This document shows, one piece after another, positions 5,755 to 13,429 of a DNA stretch of 14,529 nt (positions are counted from its first letter, which is position 1; every line of letters starts with the position of its first letter). Location of the stretch: assembly GCA_039026975.1 (NCBI GenBank), contig JBCCLI010000147.1:1-14529 (forward strand). The letters run 5' to 3'. The stretch is from JBCBKZ01 sp039026975. GTDB taxonomy: Bacteria; Bacteroidota; Bacteroidia; J057. A model generated the notes under the pieces. The model did no database searches. It was not told the origin of the DNA and was given only the letters and a program-made list of their open reading frames with translations. The translations under genes were made by a program, and so were the position numbers.

Positions 5755-8172
5755 TTATCTAAGCATAATTTTTTTTCTGCCTGTGCCTTGTCCTGAGCTT
5801 ATAACTAAAAAGTAATAGCCAGCAGGTATATGCTCTCTGCTAAGGAAAAGCTTGTTTTCACCTGGAAGTATACTCCGCGTGTCTTGCCACAGCCGCTGAC
5901 CACTAAGGTTTATTAAAGAAAGAGTTACAGCTGGCCCATCCACATTTTCAGGCCAGGCTATCACTAACTCTGAGTCTACTGGATTGGGGAACAGGCTGAA
6001 GTCATTAGAAATCAGAAGTTCAGTTGAAGTAGCTACATAGGCAAAAGGAGCCGATACCTGATCACACCCTTCTGCATTAGTAACCCTAACTTTATAGACC
6101 CCCGTTTTTCCTGCTATGAGTTCTCCAGAGATGGCCCCCTGAATCAGGGTATCATTCCTAAACCATTGGTAGCTGGAGAAAGCCTCAGAGGTAGATAGGG
6201 TATCTGTTAGCAGTTGGATGACAGGAGTATCTGGCTTGGCATACACCTCTATGACACTATTCACACTGTCAGAACAGCCATCTGTATACACATAGGTAAT
6301 GGTGTAATTTCCCGGGCCTACATCCACCGGGTCAAATATCCCTCCAAATACACCGGGGCCTTTATACACTCCTCCATTAGGCGTAGCTCCCTGCATAGAT
6401 ATTTCTGCCCCATCCTCACATACTCCTCCGTAGTCAGGAATACTTAATCCTGATACTGGCTCTCGCACACTTATGCTTGCTATGGCGGTATCTACACATC
6501 CTACCTGATTAGTATAGACATAGGAAATATTATAATCTCCTTCCCCCACAGAATCTGGAAAGAAGCTTCCACTAATAACCCCTGGGCCTAGATACTCACC
6601 TCCTTCAGGAAAACCACCAGAAAGTGAGATGGAGTCTCCCTCCACACAAACAGGATCAAAATTTAGGAGATTGGCGGTAGGAACTGACAGAACATTAATT
6701 CCTGTGGAAGTATTATTGCTACATCCATTAATGTCAGTATAAGCATAGGATACTATATGAAATCCTTCCCCAGCCATCTCAGGAGTAAACTGATCTCCGC
6801 TAACCCCTACTCCTGCATAATTTCCTCCTACAGGTAAGCCTCCAAGTTCTACAGATTCCTGATCTTCACATAAGGACTCAAAGGTATTCATGGAGATATT
6901 AGGCTTATCCCTTACAAGTATATCCTGGTTTTCTATGCTGCTACAGCCAGCAAACCCTGAATATGTATAGGTAATAGTATGCGTTCCTGGTCCGGCAGAA
7001 GAAGGCGTGAAGGTACTATCAGTTATCCCAGATCCGCTGAAAACCCCTCCTGCTGGTGAGACTCCAGACAGCAGGATAGAACCATCATTGACGCATTGAT
7101 TAGGGATGGGATCCCAGCTAATAGGTACTATAGATCCTATCTCCAGGTTATCTCCGTTATCTTTTCCCTCTAAGGATGGCTGAGAGGAGGTTATCCTGAT
7201 TCTGTAGCGCCCCCCTTCCTGAATTTGTTGTGGTATGGTAAGCGTCATTAACCCATTGATAGCAGTAGACGTCAGGCTCCCTACAACTTGACTTTCTGCA
7301 AAATCTCCATACTCATTAGATAGCTCTGCACTAAATATATTCCCTGACTGGGGGCTTGCATTCAGAACACTAAAAATGAAACTTTTTGATTCTCCCGGAC
7401 AGAAACTGGTATCACTGAGAGAAAATGTGATGTTTGCAAAATCATTATCTACCTCCAACGTAATATTCATTAAGGAAGTAGGGGTATCTGGGTCATCTGA
7501 ACTGATCCAGGCAAAACCTGTATGAGTCCCCTCAGTAAGTCCGGCAGAATTAATGATAATTTTAGTCCCTGTATTTTCTCCAGGTTCTATATTTCCTGAA
7601 AGTAGGTCCCCAGGAGTGATCCAGTTATTGGCTGGATTGGTAAAAAGACCCCAATTAAGAGGCTCTGTTCCGTCATTATAAATAGTGACCGCCAGTTCTG
7701 TCTCGTTACTTTGATCCAGCGTAAGGTTGAAGGAATTATTAGAAATTCTGATATCAGCCTCAGAAATAACCTCTAACCTGATAGGAATTTCTATTTTAGC
7801 GTTAGAAGGGTCATTAGAGATTATATTAAGGGTGTCTACATACAATCCCTGAACCAATGAATCAGCTTGGAAGGTGAGAATAATTTTTTGAGACCCACTT
7901 TCTGGGAGAGCCCCTGACTCCACTGATAAGGATAACCAGGAAGCGTCAAAAGAAGTGCCCCAAATGAGTAAATCTTCCCCTGCGCTACTAATGGTGAGAG
8001 AGTCAGTAATTTGGCGACCTTTGAAGACAGTTTTGTCTACGGAATCCACGTCTACGGCTATGGTGCTTGCTGCAGGATGTTTTGCTGTGGCTTGCGTGAA
8101 TGAGAGAAGCAGGGATAAGAAGAGAACAGCAGGCAACGTAAATATTTTTATCAAAATAGTATGCCTTATCAT
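5755..8172 (-). CDS. Large modular T9SS-secreted surface protein with Por-type (type A) sorting domain
   Basis: This is an 805-residue secreted protein. Residues 1-30 form a signal peptide, with a likely cut after QATA. Residues about 40-135 and 138-242 are two BACON/Hydin-like beta-sandwich domains, each with the pattern LxWG...W(L/I)...SG...PGxxxx...GxxxxxxxxxSxDP. A segment around 245-348 resembles no family I can name. Four tandem modules of about 75 residues follow (350-645), then a PKD/Ig-like domain (646-715) with SYQWFRNDTLIQGA. Residues 722-805 are a type A sorting domain: DFSLFPNPVDSELVIAW, then LINLSGQRLW, then HIPAGYYFLVIS and a basic end KKIMLR. No enzyme motif is visible, so an adhesin or structural surface role is inferred. 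It shares a terminator with the FAD oxidase, and its start faces a 349-base gap with no partner gene. Confidence 0.9.
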   Translation of the reverse strand: MIRHTILIKIFTLPAVLFLSLLLSFTQATAKHPAASTIAVDVDSVDKTVFKGRQITDSLTISSAGEDLLIWGTSFDASWLSLSVESGALPESGSQKIILTFQADSLVQGLYVDTLNIISNDPSNAKIEIPIRLEVISEADIRISNNSFNLTLDQSNETELAVTIYNDGTEPLNWGLFTNPANNWITPGDLLSGNIEPGENTGTKIIINSAGLTEGTHTGFAWISSDDPDTPTSLMNITLEVDNDFANITFSLSDTSFCPGESKSFIFSVLNASPQSGNIFSAELSNEYGDFAESQVVGSLTSTAINGLMTLTIPQQIQEGGRYRIRITSSQPSLEGKDNGDNLEIGSIVPISWDPIPNQCVNDGSILLSGVSPAGGVFSGSGITDSTFTPSSAGPGTHTITYTYSGFAGCSSIENQDILVRDKPNISMNTFESLCEDQESVELGGLPVGGNYAGVGVSGDQFTPEMAGEGFHIVSYAYTDINGCSNNTSTGINVLSVPTANLLNFDPVCVEGDSISLSGGFPEGGEYLGPGVISGSFFPDSVGEGDYNISYVYTNQVGCVDTAIASISVREPVSGLSIPDYGGVCEDGAEISMQGATPNGGVYKGPGVFGGIFDPVDVGPGNYTITYVYTDGCSDSVNSVIEVYAKPDTPVIQLLTDTLSTSEAFSSYQWFRNDTLIQGAISGELIAGKTGVYKVRVTNAEGCDQVSAPFAYVATSTELLISNDFSLFPNPVDSELVIAWPENVDGPAVTLSLINLSGQRLWQDTRSILPGENKLFLSREHIPAGYYFLVISSGQGTGRKKIMLR
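6238..7125 (-). repeat. Four tandem ~75-residue modules with paired cysteines in the T9SS protein
   Basis: Residues 350-645 hold four copies of a module with the pattern C-x(2-4)-G..I.L.G..P.GG.Y.GPGV..G.F.P...G.G...I.Y.YT...GC. The cysteine pairs fall at 360/410, 435/484, 509/559 and 585/633, always 48-50 residues apart, which suggests one disulfide per module. The copies are well diverged at the DNA level, so this is an old protein repeat and not a recent expansion. Confidence 0.8.
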
Positions 8173-8521
8173 GGTTTAAACTGAAGTTTAGATTATCCCT
8201 TAAAGTGCTACTTGTTTTAAAAATTCAGAAATTATATTAATTGAATTATATAACATCCTACCTGTTAGGGAGATATGCTAAATGTCAGAAAAAAGCTTTT
8301 TTGAATTAGTAATTAGAGAATCTTTTTTAACGCCTAATGGATAGGCCGGTAGTAAGATTAGATAATTTATCCTCAGCCTTTACATCATACCTTTTCAACC
8401 ATACACGTATAAAATATTACTAACAAAATTATGTTTATATGAGAAGAAGTAACCTTTAAGTATATTCTTCTAACCTTTAACCAGAATACGGGATAGTCAT
8501 AAGAGAGCACTTTTTAAGGAT
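8173..8521. other. AT-rich divergent intergenic region, no gene seen
   Basis: These 349 bases separate the divergent T9SS-protein and acetyltransferase genes. Elements visible are an inverted repeat TAAACT-GA-AGTTTA (8177-8190) directly before the T9SS start, a 14-base palindrome AAAAAAGCTTTTTT (8289-8302), a minus-strand TAATTTTG box (8431-8424) without a -33 partner, and the direct repeat at 8450-8480 described separately. No reading frame of note is present. Confidence 0.5.
8442..8480. promoter_or_regulatory. Direct repeat TAACCTTTAA with 21-base period upstream of the acetyltransferase
   Basis: TAACCTTTAA occurs exactly at 8450-8459 and 8471-8480, 21 bases apart, ending 41 bases before the GNAT start. 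An overlapping inverted repeat, AGAAGAA (8442-8448) and TTCTTCT (8465-8471), frames the first copy. Two identical 10-mers two helical turns apart close to a start codon are a plausible binding site for a dimeric regulator. No matching regulator gene is in the window. Confidence 0.4.
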
Positions 8522-9133
8522 ATGCGTCTGCTTAAAAACAGCTTCAAAACGTTTTACGTTAATTGGGCGGCTTTCAAAAGCTTTCCAAATATGGAGACTA
8601 AGCGGCTTGTCCTTAGAGAGGCTGAACTAAAAGATGTTCCGTTTATCCTTAGCAACCATTCTAATGATAGGGTCATGAAATATCTGGGTAGTAAACGCCT
8701 GGATACAATGACAGAGGCTGAAAATCTCATCCAAGACGCTAAGGAAGCCTTCAAAAATAAGGAAGGGATTAGGTGGGCTATTACCCATAAAAAAGAGGAT
8801 CAGTATATGGGTAGCATCGGCTTTTGGAAACTGGATAAGAAAAACGGAATTGCTGAAATTGGATATGAGCTATCTCCTGACTATTGGGGAAGAGGATATA
8901 TGACTGAAGCATTAGAGGTAGTGCTAAGGTTTGGGTTTGATAGAATGCTGTTGAGGGGCATAGAAGCTAATGTAGACCCACAAAATGAAGCCTCTGGAAA
9001 AGTCCTTAGAAAGATGGGCTTTGTAGCTACCAGATATGGAAAAGGCACCTTCAGCGTCAAAGGAAAGATGATAGATACCATTGTATTTGAACTTCCCAGA
9101 GAACTAGCAGAACTATCTCGGGAAATTGACTAA
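8522..9133 (+). CDS. GNAT-family N-acetyltransferase, RimJ/RimL type
   Basis: This 203-residue cytoplasmic enzyme would transfer acetyl from acetyl-CoA to an amine; the RimJ/RimL branch acts on protein N-termini or small molecules. The family opening FPNMETKRLVLREAELKDVPFIL starts at residue 21. GSIGFWKLDKKNGIAEIGYELSPDYWGRGYMTEAL (about 97-131) contains the acetyl-CoA loop GRGYMTEA. The C-terminal motif is ANVDPQNEASGKVLRKMGF (149-167). The conserved part begins about 20 residues after the chosen ATG; Met24 (8591) is an alternative start but would cut into the FPxLxTxRLxLR motif, so I keep 8522. AAGGA lies only one base before that ATG, too close to act as a normal ribosome site. It stands alone between a divergent and a downstream gene. 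Acceptor unknown. Confidence 0.88.
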   Translation: MRLLKNSFKTFYVNWAAFKSFPNMETKRLVLREAELKDVPFILSNHSNDRVMKYLGSKRLDTMTEAENLIQDAKEAFKNKEGIRWAITHKKEDQYMGSIGFWKLDKKNGIAEIGYELSPDYWGRGYMTEALEVVLRFGFDRMLLRGIEANVDPQNEASGKVLRKMGFVATRYGKGTFSVKGKMIDTIVFELPRELAELSREID

Positions 9134-9264
9134 CCTACTTTTTTACCCCTATTCTTACTTTCATAGTTTCTCCCCTTTTACTGCTTTGATTTCCCTTTGC
9201 TAAAAGGACATTTTGGCATTCTTAAAGACTAAATGCTCGAAGGAGCAATATATACTCACGATAA

Positions 9265-9284
9265 TGATCATGTATGCATGATCA
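9265..9284. promoter_or_regulatory. Perfect 8-bp inverted repeat 15 bases before the AAA+ gene
   Basis: TGATCATG (9265-9272) and CATGATCA (9277-9284) are exact reverse complements around TATG. The element ends 15 bases before the ATG at 9300, so it lies in the expected leader of the three-gene operon. It could be an operator or an RNA hairpin that covers the ribosome-binding region. No T-run follows, so it is not a terminator. Confidence 0.4.
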
Positions 9285-9299
9285 CAGGTAAAGAAGCAT

Positions 9300-11918
9300 A
9301 TGGCTAAGAGATCTCCATCTAATCAGCGAAAGTTCAAGTTCCGAGCATTAAAATCATATGCTTCTGCTGAGTGGTTAGCAGAAAGCAAAAAGAAATACAG
9401 GCAAGTATTTGATAAGAGTGAAATCAATGCTATGTATGCTGAGTTTTCATTCTTCAATAAACTATTTGATGAAAAAGACTGGGAAGCAGACATAGTACTG
9501 AGAGCCTATGAACAGTCAAAACCCTCCGATATTATATGTGAGCTGCCCGTCAAGAAGAATATCCCTAAAGAGCAGCATATAATCTTTGTGAGAGAAGGCT
9601 GGGGTACTGAACAGGGAGGAAAGGGGTGGAAGGAAGGCTCCTATTGTTGGGAAGCCTTCGTAGATAATGAGTCTGTGGGCAAGCATCCATTCTATATTTA
9701 TGAAGTAGGTACTATAGACCCTCATAACAACCCTTACTTTGAACTGGAGGCCATCAAACTATTTGAGGGCGCTAATCAGGATGGTAAAAAGAAGAAACCT
9801 ACTTACTACTCCACTTTCCATGATAAAGAAACCCGATTTGTCTGGGTAGAGCTAAAGGCTACTAGTAAGCTAAAAAAAGAGTGGATGGCTGAGATACAGT
9901 TCATGTTCTACAACGGATCCAGACAACTTAAAGGGGTAACCACAGAACTCCAAAAAATAGGTAAACGTCAGAACAAGATAAGTGTAACCTCAGGCTGGGG
10001 GTCAGACTATAAAAGCTCGTGGTATGCAGATAGTTATACCGTAGAGGTAGTATTTATGGATAAACTACTAGGGGTCATTCCTTTCAGGGTGGATGACCAT
10101 TTTATAGAAGGGGAATCCAAGCTACTCCTTCCTGGAGAAACAGGTCTGGTACTGGGACTACCTTCTGGGAAAGAACACACCCCAAAGTCCTTAGAGGATA
10201 TCTTGGGAGACTTAGACCAATTAATAGGCTTGGTAGGGATTAAAGCCAAGGTTAAGGAGTACGCCCAATACCTTAACTTTCTCAAAATCAGGAAGGAAAA
10301 GGGCTTCCAAGAAGATCAGTCTATAGGGCTAAACCTGGTGTTTACGGGTAATCCAGGCACTGGGAAAACGACTGTAGCCCGAATGTTAGGGACTATATAC
10401 TACAAATTAGGGCTACTTAGCAGAGGACATATACACGAGGTAGACAGGTCTGACATTATAGGAGAATACATAGGTCAAACTGCACCTAAGATGAAGGCCG
10501 CCATAGACAAAGCCAGAGGAGGGATTCTCTTCATAGATGAGGCCTATGCCTTAGCCAGAACCGGTGATGATGCGAAGGACTATGGGAGAGAAGCTATAGA
10601 AATCCTGGTAAAGGAAATGTCCCAGCCCAAAGGAGATCTTGCTGTCATAGTAGCAGGCTATCCAGAAGAGATGGATAATTTCCTGGTCTCTAATCCAGGT
10701 CTGAAATCCCGCTTTAATCTCAGCTTTAATTTCAAAGATTATACACCTGAAGAACTCATAGCCATTTCTGATTTCTGGTCTGTGAAAAAAGAAATAGTGC
10801 TAGATGAAGAAGCCAGGATATATTTAGGCAAGAAGCTAATGGAAGCTTACCGTTCCAGGGAAAAATCTTTTGGGAATGCACGCTATGTACAGACCCTTAT
10901 AGATGAGGCCAAAATGAACTTAGGCCTACGGGTCATGAAGGTTGAAAATCCTGAAGAGCTTTCTCGTGTAGAGCTTTCCACCATCCAACAGCAAGACTTA
11001 ATCCCCATTTTTAGTGAGCAGGAAAGAGATAAGGTTCTTATCCCAATAGATCACCAACTCCTGTCTGAAGCTTTGGGTGAGCTCAATAACCTGATAGGGT
11101 TAGAACAGGTAAAAATAGAGGTGATAGAGTTAGTAAAGTTGGTAAAATTCTACCAGGAGATAGGAAAAGATGTTCTGAATAGCTTCTCCTTACATACCAT
11201 ATTCTCTGGAAATCCTGGTACCGGTAAAACTACTGTAGCCAGAATATTAGGTAAGATTTATAAAGCTTTGGGTCTTTTAGAAAGAGGGGAAGTAGTAGAG
11301 TGTGATCGGCAAACACTGGTAGCTGGGTACATAGGGCAGACAGCTACTAAAACAGCAGAGGTAGTAGACAAGGCTAAAGGTAGTATCCTCTTTATTGATG
11401 AGGCCTATGCCCTTTCTCAGGGAGGAACTCAGGATTTTGGTAGAGAAGCCATAGAAACCCTTCTCAAAAGGATGGAAGACCTACGGGGAGAAATTATAGT
11501 TATAGTGGCGGGATACCCAGAACCTATGGACAACTTCCTGGAGCTAAACCCTGGTCTTAAGTCCCGTTTTGACAGGAAGCTAGAATTCGAAGATTATAAG
11601 GCTGATGAATTACAGGAAATAGCTGCCATCATGCTGGCCAAAGAAGGGATAGTACCAGAGACAGTAGCCTTGGAGCAAATGGGTAAATACCTCACTTATC
11701 TCCACCAGCGGAAAAATAAATACTTTGGAAACGCCAGGGCAGTCAGGAAAGTGGTAGAAAAATCCATTAAAAACCAACATCTTCGGCTAGCAGCCCTTCC
11801 TGTTCAAGAAAGAAATGAAGATATGCTGAAAAGCCTTATTTTTGAAGATGTGTCAGAATTCCAGCCTGGGAATGATGTTCTCCTGGAATCTGAACTTCAA
11901 AGGAAAGTAGGTTTTTAA
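9300..11918 (+). CDS. Tandem AAA+ ATPase of the CbbX/SpoVK type with duplicated N-terminal domain
   Basis: This 872-residue cytoplasmic ATPase probably remodels or unfolds a protein partner, as CbbX-type ring ATPases do. AAA module 1 (about 300-560) has Walker A GNPGTGKTT (350-358), pore-loop region GEYIGQTAPKM (388-398), Walker B ILFIDEAYA (409-417), VIVAGYPEEMDNF and the arginine-finger region NPGLKSRF (465-472). Module 2 (about 585-845) repeats all of these: GNPGTGKTT (637-645), AGYIGQTATKT, ILFIDEAYA (697-705), VIVAGYPEPMDNF and NPGLKSRF. Both keep every catalytic residue, so both should hydrolyse ATP. Sensor-2-like GNAR motifs follow each module. Residues 45-266 are two copies of an unrecognised beta-rich domain (see separate entry). 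No membrane segment or signal peptide is seen. It leads an operon with the HMG-CoA-lyase-like gene, nine bases downstream. EccA of type VII secretion shares the AAA type but has one module and a TPR-like N-terminus, so I reject that name. Confidence 0.88.
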   Translation: MAKRSPSNQRKFKFRALKSYASAEWLAESKKKYRQVFDKSEINAMYAEFSFFNKLFDEKDWEADIVLRAYEQSKPSDIICELPVKKNIPKEQHIIFVREGWGTEQGGKGWKEGSYCWEAFVDNESVGKHPFYIYEVGTIDPHNNPYFELEAIKLFEGANQDGKKKKPTYYSTFHDKETRFVWVELKATSKLKKEWMAEIQFMFYNGSRQLKGVTTELQKIGKRQNKISVTSGWGSDYKSSWYADSYTVEVVFMDKLLGVIPFRVDDHFIEGESKLLLPGETGLVLGLPSGKEHTPKSLEDILGDLDQLIGLVGIKAKVKEYAQYLNFLKIRKEKGFQEDQSIGLNLVFTGNPGTGKTTVARMLGTIYYKLGLLSRGHIHEVDRSDIIGEYIGQTAPKMKAAIDKARGGILFIDEAYALARTGDDAKDYGREAIEILVKEMSQPKGDLAVIVAGYPEEMDNFLVSNPGLKSRFNLSFNFKDYTPEELIAISDFWSVKKEIVLDEEARIYLGKKLMEAYRSREKSFGNARYVQTLIDEAKMNLGLRVMKVENPEELSRVELSTIQQQDLIPIFSEQERDKVLIPIDHQLLSEALGELNNLIGLEQVKIEVIELVKLVKFYQEIGKDVLNSFSLHTIFSGNPGTGKTTVARILGKIYKALGLLERGEVVECDRQTLVAGYIGQTATKTAEVVDKAKGSILFIDEAYALSQGGTQDFGREAIETLLKRMEDLRGEIIVIVAGYPEPMDNFLELNPGLKSRFDRKLEFEDYKADELQEIAAIMLAKEGIVPETVALEQMGKYLTYLHQRKNKYFGNARAVRKVVEKSIKNQHLRLAALPVQERNEDMLKSLIFEDVSEFQPGNDVLLESELQRKVGF
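9432..10097 (+). repeat. Two diverged copies of a ~90-residue domain at the N-terminus of the AAA+ protein
   Basis: Residues 45-137 and 179-266 align in order. Copy 1 has KDWEADIVLRAY, a middle segment ending EQHIIFVREGWG, then WKEGSYCWEAFVDNESVGKHPFYI. Copy 2 has KEWMAEIQFMFY, ending RQNKISVTSGWG, then WYADSYTVEVVFMDKLLGVIPFRV. The distance from the Trp to the GWG motif is 39 residues in copy 1 and 37 in copy 2. The alternation of hydrophobic residues suggests beta-sandwich domains. The lysine-rich linker (about 160-167) separates them. Confidence 0.65.
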
Positions 11919-11927
11919 GTAATTAAG

Positions 11928-12785
11928 ATGCCAGAACATCTTCAGCTAGTAGAGTGCCCACGTGATGCTATGCAGGGGCTATCCAAACAGATCCCCACAG
12001 CAGATAAAATTGCCTACCTCAAACAGCTGCTACAAGTAGGATTTCACACCCTGGATTTCGGAAGCTTCGTCTCCCCTAAAGCAGTCCCCCAGATGTCTGA
12101 TACAGCAGAAGTGGTAGATACATTGGATACATCAGGGACAGACACTCAGCTACTAGCCATAGTCGCTAATAAGCGAGGAGCAGAAATGGCCGTCTCCTAT
12201 GAGAAAATCACCTACCTAGGATATCCATTTTCCATTTCAGAAACCTTCCAGAGACGGAATACACGTAAGTCCATAGCTGAATCTATTCCACTTGTACAAG
12301 AGATATTGGGCCTATGTGAGAAACACCGTAAAGAACTTGTACTCTACCTTTCTATGGGATTTGGAAATCCCTATGGAGAAAGATGGAGTCCCGAGATAGT
12401 GGAGGAGTGGGCACAGAAAATGGTGGGGTGGGGCGTGCGTATTATTTCACTGGCTGACACGGTGGGAAATGCGAAAATAGAGGATATACGTCTTCTCTTT
12501 CAAAGGCTGTTAGTAGCCTATCCACACATTCAATGGGGCGCTCATTTCCATGCCTCGCCTGAAGAGAGCGTTCCTAAATTAAAGGCGGCTTGGGAAGGAG
12601 GTTGCAGAAGGTTTGATTCCGCTTTACTAGGGTTTGGTGGGTGCCCATTTGCAGAAGATAAACTGGTGGGGAACATAGCCACAGAAAGCCTCCTCCCTTT
12701 TTTGGCGGAGCAAGGAGAATCTCCCAGACTAGACCAGCAAGCCCTCCAAAAAGCCATAAGTATGGCCAATGATATTTTTCTCTAA
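11928..12785 (+). CDS. Hydroxymethylglutaryl-CoA lyase family protein (DRE-TIM metallolyase)
   Basis: This is a 285-residue TIM-barrel enzyme whose family splits HMG-CoA into acetoacetate and acetyl-CoA, the last step of leucine breakdown, using a divalent metal. Visible motifs are VECPRDAMQ (8-16; Arg12 and Asp13 match the human Arg41/Asp42), FGSFVSPKAVPQM (44-56), ISETFQRRN (103-111), LADTVGN (175-181), the metal ligands HFH (206-208) and the catalytic-cysteine loop GFGGCPFAEDKLVGNIATE (235-253; Cys239, Asn249). Two differences from the human enzyme stand out: Asp43 where human has Glu72, and HFHASPE where human has HCHDTYG. The chain is close to the family length. It is nine bases after the AAA+ gene and five before the deacetylase gene. 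Other leucine-pathway genes are absent here, so a related CoA-ester lyase is possible. Confidence 0.85.
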   Translation: MPEHLQLVECPRDAMQGLSKQIPTADKIAYLKQLLQVGFHTLDFGSFVSPKAVPQMSDTAEVVDTLDTSGTDTQLLAIVANKRGAEMAVSYEKITYLGYPFSISETFQRRNTRKSIAESIPLVQEILGLCEKHRKELVLYLSMGFGNPYGERWSPEIVEEWAQKMVGWGVRIISLADTVGNAKIEDIRLLFQRLLVAYPHIQWGAHFHASPEESVPKLKAAWEGGCRRFDSALLGFGGCPFAEDKLVGNIATESLLPFLAEQGESPRLDQQALQKAISMANDIFL

Positions 12786-12790
12786 GCTAT

Positions 12791-13429
12791 ATGTATCTCA
12801 CCCACATCCCTTCCTGGGTCCAAAAACTTTATCCTTCTTATACCTGGAGAATCCCCAGCCAGGAAAATGTCCTATACCTCACTTTTGATGATGGGCCCAC
12901 AGCAGAAATTACCTCTTGGGTAGTAGACCAGTTGGAACAGTTCCAAGCGAAAGCTACTTTTTTTGTGATAGGAAAAAATGTAAAAGCCCATCCTGAAATT
13001 CTAAGAAGTACCTTACAGCAAGGTCATACAGTGGGGAATCACACTTACCTACATGATAATGGCCGTAAAACAGACCTGTATACTTACACGCAAAGCATAC
13101 AGAAAACCCAAGAGGTATGTCAAGAAGTAGGAAATATTACTCCGACCCTATTTAGGCCTCCTTATGGGAGAATGACCCTTACACAAATTCAGGAAGTAAA
13201 ACAGCAGTATCCCATAATGATGATGGATATCATAAGTGCAGATTTTGATACTAGAGAAACGGCAGATAGGTGTGCTTCAGGAGTGTGCCAGCATGCTAAG
13301 CCAGGCTCTATCATCTTGTTTCACGACAGTGTAAAGGCATTTCCCCGACTCAAAGAGGCGCTCCCAAAGGTGCTTTCCCACTTTTCTAAACTTGGCTACC
13401 AATTTAGATCGCTTCCGGAATCCTTTTAA
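12791..13429 (+). CDS. Polysaccharide deacetylase family protein (NodB/CE4 domain)
   Basis: This 212-residue protein is essentially one NodB domain, which removes N- or O-acetyl groups from carbohydrate with a bound metal. Motif 1 is TFDDGP (31-36, Asp33 base and Asp34 metal ligand), motif 2 is HTYLH (84-88, both metal-binding His), motif 3 is RPPYGR (122-127), the motif 4 region is MDIISADFD (145-153), and motif 5 is ILFHDS (175-180, catalytic His178). All metal and catalytic residues are present. Unlike many CE4 enzymes acting on peptidoglycan or chitin it has no signal peptide or membrane anchor, so a cytoplasmic substrate or unusual export must be assumed. It ends the AAA+ operon and overlaps the Nudix gene by 26 bases. 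Substrate unknown. Confidence 0.9.
   Translation: MYLTHIPSWVQKLYPSYTWRIPSQENVLYLTFDDGPTAEITSWVVDQLEQFQAKATFFVIGKNVKAHPEILRSTLQQGHTVGNHTYLHDNGRKTDLYTYTQSIQKTQEVCQEVGNITPTLFRPPYGRMTLTQIQEVKQQYPIMMMDIISADFDTRETADRCASGVCQHAKPGSIILFHDSVKAFPRLKEALPKVLSHFSKLGYQFRSLPESF

Noticed and set aside
6214..8179. Plus-strand frames of 74-77 codons opposite the T9SS surface protein
   Set aside because: Antisense shadows; no plausible start context or recognisable protein motif.
8289..8302. AAAAAAGCTTTTTT palindrome as a terminator or operator
   Set aside because: It lies between divergent genes, where no terminator is needed, and A/T-run palindromes are common by chance in such AT-rich DNA.
9300..11918. Naming the AAA+ protein EccA (type VII secretion) or CbbX (Rubisco activase)
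   Set aside because: It has two AAA modules and a different N-terminal domain, and no ESX or Rubisco genes are present.
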